Positions 55,477-64,000 of a stretch of 64,000 bases of DNA are shown here, piece by piece. The position numbers and the translations under genes are program-made. The notes beneath the pieces are model-generated. The model had not been told where the DNA came from, ran no database searches, and saw only the letters and a program-made list of their open reading frames with translations. Positions within the stretch are counted from its first letter, which is position 1, and the number at the start of each line of letters is the position of its first letter. Source of the stretch: Deltaproteobacteria bacterium (GTDB lineage: Bacteria; Myxococcota_A; UBA9042; PHBI01); contig JACKFA010000004.1 in the NCBI GenBank assembly GCA_020632715.1, positions 930,001 through 994,000 on the forward strand, written 5' to 3'.

Positions 55477-58400
55477 TCAGCCGCGTCGCGCGACCACGCG
55501 CCGCCGCCGCTGCCGCGCGAGCCCGAGCATCGCGAGCAGCCCGAGCGCGAGCCCCGCGAGCCCGCCGCCGCCGCTGCCGCCGCCCTCGCAGCCGCCGCCG
55601 CCCGCGAGCACGAGGTCCTGCGGCTGCACCGCGACCACCGTGCACGTCTGCCCGTCGCCCTCGAAGCCCTCGGCGCACGCGCACGAGAAGCTCCCCGGCG
55701 TGTTCGTGCACACCGCGTTGTCGTCGCAGCTGTCGAGCCCGGCCGCGCACTCGTCGACGTCGTCGCACTGCGTCCCGTCGCCGTTCACGTCGGTGTAGCC
55801 GTCGGGGCACGCCCCGCACACGTAGCTCCCCGGCGTGTTCGAGCAGGTCGCGAGCGCGTCGCAGTCGTTCAGCGCGTCGCTCGCGCACTCGTCGACGTCG
55901 TCGCACTGCGTGCCGTCGCCGTTCGTGTCGGCGTACCCGTCCGGGCACGCGCCGCACTCGTAGCCGCCCGCCGTGTTCGTGCACGCGACCAGCGCGTCGC
56001 AGTCGTTGAGCTCGCCGTCCGCGCACTCGTCGACGTCCTCGCAGGTCGTCCCGTCGCCGTTCACGTCGACGTACCCGTCCGGGCACGCGCCGCACTCGTA
56101 GCCGCCCGCCGTGTTCGTGCACGCCACCAGCGCGTCGCAGTCGTTGAGCTCGCCGTCCGCGCACTCGTCGACGTCGTCGCACTGCGTGCCGTCGCCGTTC
56201 ACGTCGACGTAGCCGTCCGGGCACGCGGTGCAGCTGAAGCCGCCGTCCGTGTTCGTGCAGGTCGTGAGCGGGTCGCAGTCGTCGATCTCGACGTCCGCGC
56301 ACTCGTCGACGTCGTCACACGCGAACCCGTCGCCCGTGTAGCCGTCCTCGCAGGTGCACTCGTAGCTCCCGTCGCTGTTCGCGCACGTCGCGTGCTCGTC
56401 GCAGTCGTTGAGCTCGACGTCCGCACACTCGTCGACGTCCCCACACGCCGGGACCTCGCCCGCGACCACCTCGTAGCCGGTCGGGCAGCCGATCGTCACG
56501 ACCACGTCGTCCGTGTCGCAGAGCCCGCTCTCGTTGCACACCGTCACCGTGAACGTGACCGTCCCCGGCGCCCCCGCCGTGACGGTCGGCGACGCCGTGT
56601 CCGTCCCCGTCGTCGTCTGCGCCGGGCCGCCCGTCTGCGACCAGCTGTACGTCAGCGTCTGCCCCTGCGGGTCCGTCGAGCCGCTCGCGTCGAGCGTGAC
56701 CGTGTCACCCGAGGTCGCCGTCTGGTCCGGCCCGGCGTTCGCCGTCGGCGAGCCGGCGACCACGACCGTCACCGTATCCGTGTCGCAGAGCTCGCTCTGG
56801 TTGCACACCTCGAGCTCGAAGACGAGCGTCGTGGGCCCGCCCGGCGCGGTGAACGTCGGCGCCGCCCCGTCGCCGCCCGTCAGCCCGACCTCCGGCCCGG
56901 AGGTCTGGGTCCACCCGTAGGTGAGTGACTGGTCCTGCGGGTCCAACGAGCCGCTGCCGTCGAGCGTGACGGTCACGCCCTCGGCGGCGAGCTGGTCCTC
57001 ACCGGCGTCGGCCATCGGCGACCCGACGACCGTCACCGTGACCGTGTCCGTCGCGCAGAGCCCGGCCTCGTTGCACACCTCGACCTCGAAGGTCAGCGTC
57101 GCCGGCCCCGGCGGCGCCGTGAACGTGGGCGACGTGCCGTTGCCGTCCGCGAGCGCCACGGCCGGCCCGCCCGTCTGCGTCCACGTGAAGGTCAGGTCCT
57201 GCCCCTGCGGGTCGCTCGAGCCGCCCGCGTCGAGCACGACCTGCGTCCCCTCGTTCACCGTCTGGTCGGGGCCGGCGTCGGCGGTCGTCCCGCCGATGAC
57301 CGTGATCGTCACGCTGTCCGTGTCGCAGAGGCCGCTCTCGTTGCACACCTCGAGCTGGAAGACGAGCGTCGCCGCGCCGTCGGGCGCGGTGAACATCGCG
57401 GTCGACCCGTCGGCGCCCGCGAGCGTGACCGCCGGTCCGCCGGTCTGGGTCCACGCGAAGGAGAGCGTCTCGCCCTGCGGATCCGTGCCGCCGCCCACGA
57501 GCGAGACGGCCGTCCCCTCGTTCACCGAGGCGTCGGCGCCCGCGTCGGCGACGGGCCCGCCGATCACCGTGATGGTGACGGTGTCCGTGTCGCAGAGCTC
57601 GTGATCGTTGCAGACCTCGAGCTCGAAGACGAGGTCCCCGGCGGCGCTCGGGGCCGTGAACGTCGGCTGCGCGGCCGTCTCGTCCGAGAGCGCCACCTCG
57701 GTGCCCGAGATCTGCGTCCACACGTACTCGAGCGGGAGCGCCTGCGGGTCCGTCGAGCCGCTCCCGTCGAGCGTGACCGTCGCGCCCTGGTTCGCGTCGG
57801 CGTCCTCGCCCGCGTCGGCCGTGGGCGCCCCCGTCACCGCGACGTCGACCGTGTCCGTGGCGCACTGGCCGAGCGTGTTGCACACCTCGAGCTCGAACGT
57901 GAGCGTGTTCGCGCCCGGCGGCGCCGTGAACGTCGGGGCCGCCCCGTCGGCGCCCGTGAGGGTGACCGTCGGGCCGGCGGTCTGGGTCCACGTGTAGGTG
58001 AGCGGGCGGCCGCGCGGGTCGCTCGAGCCGCTGCCGTCGAGGCTCACGGCGTCGCCCTGGTCGACGTCCTGGTCCGGGCCGGCGTCGGCGATGGGGACCG
58101 TGCTCACGCAGACGTAGCCGGTGTCGTCGAGCTCGTAGCCCGCCTCGCACTCGCAGACGAGGGTCGGGTCCTCGATGACGCAGCTGCCGCTGCCGCCGCC
58201 GCAGGTCTCCTGCACCTCGGCGTTCTCGCAGGTGTCGGTGCAGCAGGTGACGCCGTTGTACTCGCCGTCGTCGCACTGCTCGCAGAGGTCGCGCAGGCCG
58301 TCGCCGCAGATCGAGGGGAGCGCCGAGCCCGCGAGCAGCCGGAAGCGGTACACGCCGGGCTCGACGGCGCCGCCGCCCTCGCCCGCGAGGAGCACCTGGT

Positions 58401-59265
58401 TCACCTGGGTCGTGCGCGTCCCCTCGACCTGGAACGAGTTCTCGCCGTCGCCGGTGTCGAAGCCGACGACCGCGGGGACGCAGGGGTTGTCGGGATCGTC
58501 GACGGTCGTGTTGTCGTCGCAGGTGCCGAGCTCGTTCGAGCCGGACGCCTCGCCGACGTACCAGACGAGGTCCTCGTAGCGGTACTCGATGTCGAGGCCC
58601 TCGACGACGCCGACCTCGGGGTCGATGCACACCTCCCCGGCGTTCGACAGGATGACCTGGAACGAGTTCAGCCGGTCGGCCGGGTAGCGCTGGTTGAAGT
58701 AGCCGACGTCCTTCCAGGTCACCATGACCCGCGACCTCGCCGGGTCCTCGCACAGGGTGACCCGCCCCGGGTAGGGGTTCGCGGCGTCGTCGAGCGTGAG
58801 GTCGACGTCGCCGAAGTACGGGGCGATCGTCGGGCGCTCGAGGCCGGGGATGGCGTCCGGCGTGAACGTCGACACGGGCCCGCCGAACGACAGGTTGCCG
58901 TTGATGTTGATCCAGATGGTGTCCCAGCGCTGGAACGCGAACGGGAAGCCGCTGTCGGCCTCGCCTTCCTGACCCCAGATCGCCGTGTTGAAGACGTTGT
59001 AGGGCAGGCTGCCGTCGTCACACGAGCCGCCGCCGCCGTCGGTCTGCCCCGACTCGGCGCATGTCGTGTCGAAGAAGCAGTCGCACGACTCGAAGTCCGT
59101 GCATGCCGGATCGGGGACGCAGAAGACGTTCAGGAACATCTGCGTGATGTCCGTCTCCGTGGCGCCTTCCGGGCACGGGATGAGGTCGGCGGCCGAGGCG
59201 ACCGGTGCGAGGGCGAGGAGGCCCACGCCGAGCGCGAGGGCCGAGAGGATGCGGTTCGTTTTCAC
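55477..59265 (-). CDS. Giant surface protein: NIDO-like, six PKD/K319-type and six EGF_CA-like repeats, C-terminal anchor
   Basis: A 1262-residue exported protein (signal ending APVASAA). Residues about 80-310 resemble a nidogen (NIDO) domain: LPYNVFNTAIWGQEGEAD, WDTIWININGNLSFGG, TIAPYFGDVDL. A Cys-rich segment follows. Then six PKD-like units each start ADAGPDQ-type and contain LDGSGSxDPQGxxLTYxWTQTxGP (about 395-955). Six Ca-binding EGF-like units (DVDECADGELNDCDALVACTNT...) lie at about 965-1215. The tail GGGGCEGGGSGGGG, helix, RQRRRR is MYXO-CTERM-like. Likely a calcium-stiffened adhesin or matrix protein. The EGF DNA forms 138-bp tandem repeats, so repeat number may vary. Confidence 0.9.
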   Translation of the reverse strand: MKTNRILSALALGVGLLALAPVASAADLIPCPEGATETDITQMFLNVFCVPDPACTDFESCDCFFDTTCAESGQTDGGGGSCDDGSLPYNVFNTAIWGQEGEADSGFPFAFQRWDTIWININGNLSFGGPVSTFTPDAIPGLERPTIAPYFGDVDLTLDDAANPYPGRVTLCEDPARSRVMVTWKDVGYFNQRYPADRLNSFQVILSNAGEVCIDPEVGVVEGLDIEYRYEDLVWYVGEASGSNELGTCDDNTTVDDPDNPCVPAVVGFDTGDGENSFQVEGTRTTQVNQVLLAGEGGGAVEPGVYRFRLLAGSALPSICGDGLRDLCEQCDDGEYNGVTCCTDTCENAEVQETCGGGSGSCVIEDPTLVCECEAGYELDDTGYVCVSTVPIADAGPDQDVDQGDAVSLDGSGSSDPRGRPLTYTWTQTAGPTVTLTGADGAAPTFTAPPGANTLTFELEVCNTLGQCATDTVDVAVTGAPTADAGEDADANQGATVTLDGSGSTDPQALPLEYVWTQISGTEVALSDETAAQPTFTAPSAAGDLVFELEVCNDHELCDTDTVTITVIGGPVADAGADASVNEGTAVSLVGGGTDPQGETLSFAWTQTGGPAVTLAGADGSTAMFTAPDGAATLVFQLEVCNESGLCDTDSVTITVIGGTTADAGPDQTVNEGTQVVLDAGGSSDPQGQDLTFTWTQTGGPAVALADGNGTSPTFTAPPGPATLTFEVEVCNEAGLCATDTVTVTVVGSPMADAGEDQLAAEGVTVTLDGSGSLDPQDQSLTYGWTQTSGPEVGLTGGDGAAPTFTAPGGPTTLVFELEVCNQSELCDTDTVTVVVAGSPTANAGPDQTATSGDTVTLDASGSTDPQGQTLTYSWSQTGGPAQTTTGTDTASPTVTAGAPGTVTFTVTVCNESGLCDTDDVVVTIGCPTGYEVVAGEVPACGDVDECADVELNDCDEHATCANSDGSYECTCEDGYTGDGFACDDVDECADVEIDDCDPLTTCTNTDGGFSCTACPDGYVDVNGDGTQCDDVDECADGELNDCDALVACTNTAGGYECGACPDGYVDVNGDGTTCEDVDECADGELNDCDALVACTNTAGGYECGACPDGYADTNGDGTQCDDVDECASDALNDCDALATCSNTPGSYVCGACPDGYTDVNGDGTQCDDVDECAAGLDSCDDNAVCTNTPGSFSCACAEGFEGDGQTCTVVAVQPQDLVLAGGGGCEGGGSGGGGLAGLALGLLAMLGLARQRRRRVVARRG
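55740..56290. repeat. 138-bp tandem repeats coding for EGF-like units
   Basis: Four to five near-identical units of 46 codons in the 3' half of the surface-protein gene; the central two differ at only a few codons. Such arrays can expand or contract by recombination. Confidence 0.7.
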
Positions 59266-59374
59266 GTGGAGCTCGCTCTGGCGGGTCCGCGTCGGGAGAC
59301 GCGGGCTGGTGGTACCTTCACGATCCCGATATCGGCCACCTGAGTCAAGCGGGATTACACTGATGTGACGTGCG

Positions 59375-60634
59375 TTATCCGCGGTCGCCGTCTCGCTCCG
59401 GGGGAGCGGCGGGCTCCGCGTCGGGCGCCTCGGGCGCGAGGCGCGCGAGGAGGTCGGCGAGAGCGGCCTCGTGCCCCACGTCGCGCCCTGCGACCTCCGA
59501 GAGGAGCCACTTGTGCTCGAGGAGCTGGCAGTAGCGCTCGGGCGGCTCGACCTCGCCGCCGGCGGCGCGGAGGGCGCGAACGCTCGGGGTGTAGAGGGAC
59601 TCGAGCCAGTGGAAGGCGGCGGCGCCGAGGGAGACGCTGCGGTCGCGCAGGTGGCCGAGGGTCGCGCGGAGCTCCTGGATCTCGTTGACCATCTGCTGGG
59701 CTTGCTGCTCCTGCACCTCGAGGCCGGTGAGCGAGTGCAGGAGGCGGCGGTTGAAGCTGCGGTCGGTGACGACGACGCGCAGGCGCAGGCGGTCGCGGCC
59801 GCCGTCGTCGTCGGAGGTCGGCTCGCGGCGCTCGAGGGCGATCTCGCCGACGCTGAAGCCGAGGGCGTTGAGGGCGCGCACGCGCTCGGTGATGCGGTAG
59901 CGCTCTTCGGGGCGGACCTCCTCGACGCGGCTGACCTCGTGCCAGAGCCGATCGTAGCGCTGTCGGATGTCGGCGGCGAGGTCCCACGCGGGGTAGTCTT
60001 CGGGGAGGGCCCCCATGGCGACGAGGTCGAGGAGGCCGCCGGCGACGTTCTCCTCCATGAGGTCGAGGTCGGCGGCGCGCTCGCCGGGGTCGAGGCGGTC
60101 CTTGACGCGCGAGGTCTCGGCGTCGACGAGGACGGCCTGGAGCGTGCCGGCGTCGCGCAGGAAGAGGGTGTTGAAGAGGGAGCAGTCGCCCCACCAGACG
60201 CCCGCGAGGTGGAGCTGCACGAGGAGGCCGGCCATCGCGTCGAGCAGGTGATCGCGGTAGCGGGAGAGGTCGCTCCGGAGGAAGAGCGAGTGGTAGGGGA
60301 GGGAGTACGCGAGGTAGCGGGTGACGAGGACGCTCTGGGGGCCGTCGTCGGTGACCGCGGTGACGTGGCCGACGGGGGCGACGACGGGGAGCTGGCGGTC
60401 CTCCATCTCGCGGAGGAGCTGGTACTCGTGCTCGGCCTGACCTTCGCCCATGGCCTTCAGGGCGTAGGCGCGGCCGTCGTAGTCGACGAAGACGACGGGG
60501 TGGCGGGCCTCGCCGCGCGGGAGCGACTCGAGGCGGGGCGTGTGGCCCTCCCAGCGGTCGAGCGGGAGGTGCCAGGGGAGGTCGAGGAGGTCGGGGTGAC
60601 CGGGGCGGAGGTGCGATGTCGCGAGGCCGCGCAT
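59375..60634 (-). CDS. DUF4032 kinase-like protein
   Basis: A 419-residue cytoplasmic protein. The N-terminal 200 residues look like an atypical kinase fold: Lys60 (AYALKAM), Glu70, GVWWGDCSLFNTLF (Asp150, Asn155, replacing HxDxxxxN) and VDAETS (Asp171). A helical DUF4032 domain follows (YDRLWHEVSRVEEVRPEERYRITERVRALNALGFSVGEIALERRE ... VTDRSFNRRLLHSLTGLEVQEQQAQQMVNEIQELR). Related proteins are sometimes annotated as lipopolysaccharide-kinase-like. Substrate unknown. The start at 60634 has no obvious ribosome site; it is divergent from the carboxylesterase gene. Confidence 0.8.
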   Translation of the reverse strand: MRGLATSHLRPGHPDLLDLPWHLPLDRWEGHTPRLESLPRGEARHPVVFVDYDGRAYALKAMGEGQAEHEYQLLREMEDRQLPVVAPVGHVTAVTDDGPQSVLVTRYLAYSLPYHSLFLRSDLSRYRDHLLDAMAGLLVQLHLAGVWWGDCSLFNTLFLRDAGTLQAVLVDAETSRVKDRLDPGERAADLDLMEENVAGGLLDLVAMGALPEDYPAWDLAADIRQRYDRLWHEVSRVEEVRPEERYRITERVRALNALGFSVGEIALERREPTSDDDGGRDRLRLRVVVTDRSFNRRLLHSLTGLEVQEQQAQQMVNEIQELRATLGHLRDRSVSLGAAAFHWLESLYTPSVRALRAAGGEVEPPERYCQLLEHKWLLSEVAGRDVGHEAALADLLARLAPEAPDAEPAAPPERDGDRG

Positions 60635-60739
60635 GGGAGGAGCATAGCGCAGGCAGGTTGCCGCGCGGTTTCCGTGGGGCGACTTCGGCGCGGAGTTTGC
60701 TACACCGGCGTGGCGCGAGGCGCGGCCGGAGGGGCGGAC

Positions 60740-62545
60740 ATGAGGCGATGGGGCGTGGTCGGGGCGGCGGTGGTGGCGTTCGGGGTGGCGGCGTGCAGCG
60801 ACGGCGGCACCGCGGGGAGCGTGGACGCGGGGGCGGTGGCCGACACGGGGGCGGACGCCGAGGGCGACGCCGTCCCCGACGCCGGCGCCGAGGACGACGC
60901 CGACGCCGACGCCGAATCCGACGCCGAATCCGACGCCGACGCCGTCTCCGACGCCGACGCCGTCTCCGACGCCGACACCGCGCCGGACGCCGTCGCCTGC
61001 ACCTCCTCCGTCACGCCGTCGCGCGGCGTGGTCATCACGGACCGCGGCGCCGTCGCGGGCGTCGTCTCCGGCGAGCGCGCGGCCTTCCTCGGCGTCCCCT
61101 ACGCGGCGCCGCCGGTCGGCGACCTCCGGTTCATGCCGCCCGCGGACGTCGCCTGCTGGGACGACGCGCGCCCCGCCACGGCCTTCGCCGCCCCCTGCAT
61201 CCAGAAGGACTTCCAGCAGGGCTCGGCCGAGGCCGACGTCGTCGGCGCGGAGGACTGCCTGTACCTGAACGTCTGGGCGCCCATCGCCACCTCGGGCACG
61301 CCGCGGCCGGTGCTGGTCTTCATCCACGGCGGCGGCCACGTCTCGGGCACGTCGTCGCAGGTGACGCTGAACCAGCGCCTCTACGACGGCGCCGACCTCG
61401 GCACGCGCGAGGACGTCGTCGTCGTCACGCTCGACTACCGCCTCGGCCCCTTCGGCTTCCTCGCGCACCCGGCGCTCGCGGCGCGCGATCCGCGCGGCGT
61501 CTCCGGGAACTACGGCCTCCTCGACCAGATGGCCGCGCTCCGCTGGGTGCAGCGCAACATCGCGGCGTTCGGCGGCGACCCCGCGCGGGTCATGGTCTTC
61601 GGCGAGTCCGCGGGCGCCGTCGACACGCTGATGCTGCTCACGTCGCCGGCCGCGGCGGGGCTCTTCCAGCGGGCGCTGATGCAGTCCGGCGGCGACCAGT
61701 CCGCGCCGCTCGCGACCCGCGAGGAGCAAGGCCAGGCCTACCTCGACACCGTGGGCTGCGGCGGCGCCGCCGACGCGGTCGCGTGCCTCGCCGACCTCTC
61801 GCTCGACGACCTCCTCGCGCCCGTCGTGAGCCCCTTCTCGGGCGGCCTCCTGAGCGCCGATGGCTGGGGCCCGACGATCGACGGGCAGCTCCTCCTCGAG
61901 CGCCCCGCGGACGCGCTCGCCGCCGGGCGCCACAACCACGTCCCGTTCGTCGTGGGAGCGAACGCCGACGAGACCGCGAAGAGCGTCCCGCCGGGCTCCG
62001 TGACGCCCGCGAAGGTGCGCCTCGCCTTCGCGAACGCCGGCGAGCCCTTCACGAGCGAGCTGCTCGCGCTCTACCCGCCGGGCACGACCAACGCCGAGGC
62101 CCGCGCGGCGTGGATCCAGGCGACCACCGACGCGCAGTTCGTGTGCGGCGCCCGGCGCCTCGCGCGCGCGGCCGACGCCGGGCAGGACGAGCCAGTCTGG
62201 CGCTACTTCTTCACGCAGCCGCCGCCGTCCATCGGCGCCGGCGGGGAGACGGGCGCCTTCCACGGGCTCGAGCTCTTCTACGTCTTCGGCGCGGTCGAGC
62301 ACCTGTTCGGGGGGGCGGCCGCGGACGACGGCGATCGCGCGGTCGTCGCCGCGATGATGGGCTACTGGGCGCGCTTCGCGGCGGCGGGCGACCCGAACGG
62401 CGGCGGGGCCGTCGCGTGGCCGGAGTACGCTGCAGGCGCGGATCCGTACCTGGAGATCGCCGCCGAGCCCGTCGCCGGCGCGGGGGTCCGGACGGACGCA
62501 TGCGACGTGTGGGACGCCATCGCCGCGGCTGCGGCCGGGCGCTGA
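60740..62545 (+). CDS. Type B carboxylesterase lipoprotein
   Basis: A 601-residue lipoprotein with GGAGGGG seven bases before the ATG; lipobox FGVAAC. A 65-residue Asp/Ala stalk (DADAESDAESDADAV) precedes the esterase. Family motifs are GVVSGERAAFLGVPYAAPPVGDLRF, EDCLYLNVW, oxyanion VFIHGGGHVSGT, nucleophile FGESAGAVDTL, the acid region (NADETAKS) and His in TGAFHGLELFYVF. It should hydrolyse carboxylic esters outside the cytoplasm. Some members act on toxins or plant esters, but the substrate cannot be assigned here. Confidence 0.92.
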   Translation: MRRWGVVGAAVVAFGVAACSDGGTAGSVDAGAVADTGADAEGDAVPDAGAEDDADADAESDAESDADAVSDADAVSDADTAPDAVACTSSVTPSRGVVITDRGAVAGVVSGERAAFLGVPYAAPPVGDLRFMPPADVACWDDARPATAFAAPCIQKDFQQGSAEADVVGAEDCLYLNVWAPIATSGTPRPVLVFIHGGGHVSGTSSQVTLNQRLYDGADLGTREDVVVVTLDYRLGPFGFLAHPALAARDPRGVSGNYGLLDQMAALRWVQRNIAAFGGDPARVMVFGESAGAVDTLMLLTSPAAAGLFQRALMQSGGDQSAPLATREEQGQAYLDTVGCGGAADAVACLADLSLDDLLAPVVSPFSGGLLSADGWGPTIDGQLLLERPADALAAGRHNHVPFVVGANADETAKSVPPGSVTPAKVRLAFANAGEPFTSELLALYPPGTTNAEARAAWIQATTDAQFVCGARRLARAADAGQDEPVWRYFFTQPPPSIGAGGETGAFHGLELFYVFGAVEHLFGGAAADDGDRAVVAAMMGYWARFAAAGDPNGGGAVAWPEYAAGADPYLEIAAEPVAGAGVRTDACDVWDAIAAAAAGR

Positions 62546-62586
62546 GGGGCGCGCGGATACAAAAAGGGTGTCTCCGCGCCGAGACG

Positions 62587-62620
62587 GTGTCTCCTCGGGT
62601 TTGTTAACCTCCGGAGACAC
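62587..62620. terminator. Two-tier hairpin after the carboxylesterase gene
   Basis: GTGTCTCC (62587-62594) pairs with GGAGACAC (62613-62620) and, inside it, GGTT (62598-62601) pairs with AACC (62606-62609) around TGTT. A direct repeat GGTGTCTCC lies just upstream. It sits 41 bp after the esterase stop. No T-run follows, so termination is inferred. Confidence 0.45.
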
Positions 62621-62727
62621 GTCGCAGCCGCCTGACGAGCCGGAGCCATCGGATTCCGGCCGGTTGGCCCGTTGGCCCGCCGCTTGCTCGTCGTGACGGC
62701 GTCCACCAACGACCTCCGGAGGTCCTC

Positions 62728-63756
62728 ATGCGTTCGCTCCTGCGACTCCGCCTCGTGCTGCTCGCGACCCCACTCATCGCCCTCCCCGCCGTCGGGCTCA
62801 CCGGCGCGCCCGCGGCCCGCGCGGCCGACGACGACGATGGTGGCGACGCCGTCGTCGAGCCCGAGGACTACGACGACGAGGCCCCGGACGAGGACTACGT
62901 CTGGGAGGACGGCGACGAGCAGGAGGACGGCACGACGACCGACGGGTTCTACCGCCTGCGGACGCGGTCGGGCTTCACGTGGGTCGAGGGCCACTGGGAC
63001 GGCGGGACCTGGGTCGCGCCCCACTGGCAGGCGGCGGCGGTCCCGGCCGGGCAGGTGTGGGTGCCCGGGCACCGCGGCCCCGACGGCTACTGGGTGGACG
63101 GCCACTTCCGGCCGGTGGCGCGCGAGGGCTACACGTGGGTCGACGCGGCCATGACCGACGGGGTGTGGGTGAACGGCTACTGGCGCCCGGTGGCGCTCAG
63201 GGCGGGGGAGGTCTGGGTGCCGGGGCACGTGGGGCCAGGCGGCGTCTGGGTGGCCGGGCACTGGCGCGAGTCGGCGAAGGCTGGGCACGTGTGGGTGCCG
63301 GGGCACTGGCGGTATGGGGCGTGGGTGCCGGGGCACTGGCGGCCGACGGTCGAGAAGCCGGGGCAGGTGTGGGTCGCCGGGTACTGGGGGCCGCGCGGCT
63401 GGGTCGCGGGCTTCTGGCGGCCGGCGGCGCGGCCGGGGCACTATTGGGTCGCGTCGCGCTGGGTGAACGGCGCGTGGACGGTGGGGCGCTGGGCGGCCGG
63501 AGCGCGCCCGGTGGTGGCGCGGCGCTACCGCGTGCACCCGGTGGCGTCGATGGTGCGCGCGCACGACAGGCGGCTCTGGCACGCCGGGAAGCGGCAGGAG
63601 CGGCGCGGGAAGGCGCAGCAGCGGCGCGGCGAGGTGATGCAGGGTGTCGGCGAGGCGACGGGCAACAAGCGCCTCGAGAAGAAGGGGGAGCGCGTGGAGC
63701 GGCGCGGTGAGCGCAAGGAGCGCCGCGGCGAGCGGAAGCAGAAGAGGGCGCGCTGA
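62728..63756 (+). CDS. YXWGXW-like repeat secreted protein
   Basis: A 342-residue protein with GGAGG five bases before the ATG and a signal peptide ending AARAAD. An acidic segment (DDDDGGDAVVEPEDYDDEAPDEDY) follows. Then come about ten short aromatic repeats of the VWVPGHW/YWRP kind (GFTWVEGHWDGGTWVAPHW, VWVNGYWRP, VWVPGHWRYGAWVPGHWRP, VWVAGYWGPRG). These relate to the YXWGXW lipoprotein repeat. The last 75 residues are very basic (RRGKAQQRRGEVMQG, RRGERKERRGERKQK). An acidic head, aromatic middle and basic tail suggest binding to polyanions such as DNA or polysaccharide, but function is unknown. Confidence 0.78.
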   Translation: MRSLLRLRLVLLATPLIALPAVGLTGAPAARAADDDDGGDAVVEPEDYDDEAPDEDYVWEDGDEQEDGTTTDGFYRLRTRSGFTWVEGHWDGGTWVAPHWQAAAVPAGQVWVPGHRGPDGYWVDGHFRPVAREGYTWVDAAMTDGVWVNGYWRPVALRAGEVWVPGHVGPGGVWVAGHWRESAKAGHVWVPGHWRYGAWVPGHWRPTVEKPGQVWVAGYWGPRGWVAGFWRPAARPGHYWVASRWVNGAWTVGRWAAGARPVVARRYRVHPVASMVRAHDRRLWHAGKRQERRGKAQQRRGEVMQGVGEATGNKRLEKKGERVERRGERKERRGERKQKRAR

Positions 63757-63845
63757 TCACGCGCGAGCGCCGGGAGGGGACGGCGCCCGCGTGATGAGGT
63801 AGAAACGACGGCGCGCCGCGTTTCGGCGCGCCGTCGGAGGAGCCC

Positions 63846-64000
63846 ATGCCGAGTCCCGCGCCAGGAACGGTCGTCATCGATATCACCGTGGTCGCGCGGA
63901 CCGCCGCGTTCTTCCTGGGCTCGGTCGCGCTCGTGGCGGTGACGAAGGTCGCGCGCGACAAGCTGGCGGCGCGGCGCGGGCACAAGCTCCCCGAGCGGGT
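63846..64000 (+). CDS. Protein of unknown function, 5' part only
   Basis: Starts at 63846 with GGAGG five bases upstream and runs off the end of the window. The 51 visible codons read MPSPAPGTVVIDITVVARTA, then a hydrophobic stretch (FFLGSVALVAVTKVA) and a basic segment (RDKLAARRGHK). This looks like a single membrane helix near the N-terminus with a basic cytoplasmic flank. Nothing more can be said. Confidence 0.6.
   Translation, partial: MPSPAPGTVVIDITVVARTAAFFLGSVALVAVTKVARDKLAARRGHKLPER

Noticed and set aside
55740..56290. Regular repeats that could be mistaken for a CRISPR array
   Set aside because: The 138-bp units are contiguous and code for EGF-like modules with no unique spacers.
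54634..56928. A 764-codon plus-strand frame starting inside the second MITE-like element
   Set aside because: It runs antisense to the HNH and surface-protein genes and has shadow composition. The stretch inside the element is just the shared repeat sequence.

Overview
The window is one very GC-rich (roughly 70 percent or more by eye), gene-dense stretch of bacterial chromosome. It looks like a member of the Myxococcota or a close deltaproteobacterial relative. The signs are many lipoproteins whose lipobox is followed by an Asp/Thr/Ala-rich stalk, four large secreted proteins ending in a Cys-containing GCxGGG motif plus a transmembrane helix plus an Arg cluster (a MYXO-CTERM-like sorting tail), cysteine-rich CGDG...ECDDGN repeats, and many two-component proteins. 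No rRNA, tRNA, CRISPR array, phage module or transposase gene was seen.

Layout. 1-5.8 kb: end of an FG-GAP surface protein, an AbiEii-type toxin with a small upstream partner, a histidine kinase/response regulator pair and a pectinacetylesterase-like lipoprotein. 5.9-14.5 kb: an orphan DUF4157 (eCIS-core) protein, an acyl desaturase, an SbcD-like nuclease followed by an SbcC/YhaN-like ATPase whose middle is scrambled by about ten frame changes, and a two-domain VOC protein. 14.7-26.9 kb: an octaheme cytochrome with an eight-helix membrane partner, an M48 peptidase, a dienelactone hydrolase, a ClC channel fused to CBS and EIIA domains, a GH5-like lipoprotein, an M15-like peptidase with a secreted partner, a truncated tandem duplicate of that partner, and a helix-hairpin-helix lipoprotein. 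27-39.4 kb: two FIST-domain signalling modules (FIST plus hybrid kinase on the minus strand; REC-EAL, FIST and hybrid kinase-Hpt on the plus strand) flanking a C-type-lectin lipoprotein, an enoyl-CoA hydratase and a small membrane protein. 39.4-51.1 kb: two RCC1-repeat lipoproteins, a GH25 lysozyme, two envelope proteins, a phosphodiester-glycosidase repeat protein, an ECF sigma factor carrying its own zinc-finger anti-sigma-like domain and a Cys-rich lipoprotein. 51.2-64 kb: an S74-like lipoprotein, a membrane protein pair, a small lipoprotein and an HNH nuclease, with two copies of a 0.17-kb MITE-like element in between; then a 1262-residue NIDO/PKD/EGF surface protein, a DUF4032 kinase-like protein, a carboxylesterase lipoprotein, a YXWGXW-repeat protein and a truncated last gene.

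Working together. Clear functional pairs are toxin and partner (17-bp overlap), kinase and regulator (4-bp ATGA overlap), SbcD and SbcC-like ATPase (4-bp overlap), octaheme cytochrome and membrane protein (abutting), secreted protein and M15 peptidase (ATGA overlap), and the FIST/kinase/EAL cluster, which resembles NosP-type signalling to c-di-GMP. Most of the rest builds or decorates the cell surface. The least explained items are the MITE-like pair that abuts stop codons, the cytochrome-membrane pair with an internally duplicated His-bearing membrane subunit, the ClC-EIIA fusion and the orphan eCIS-like proteins.
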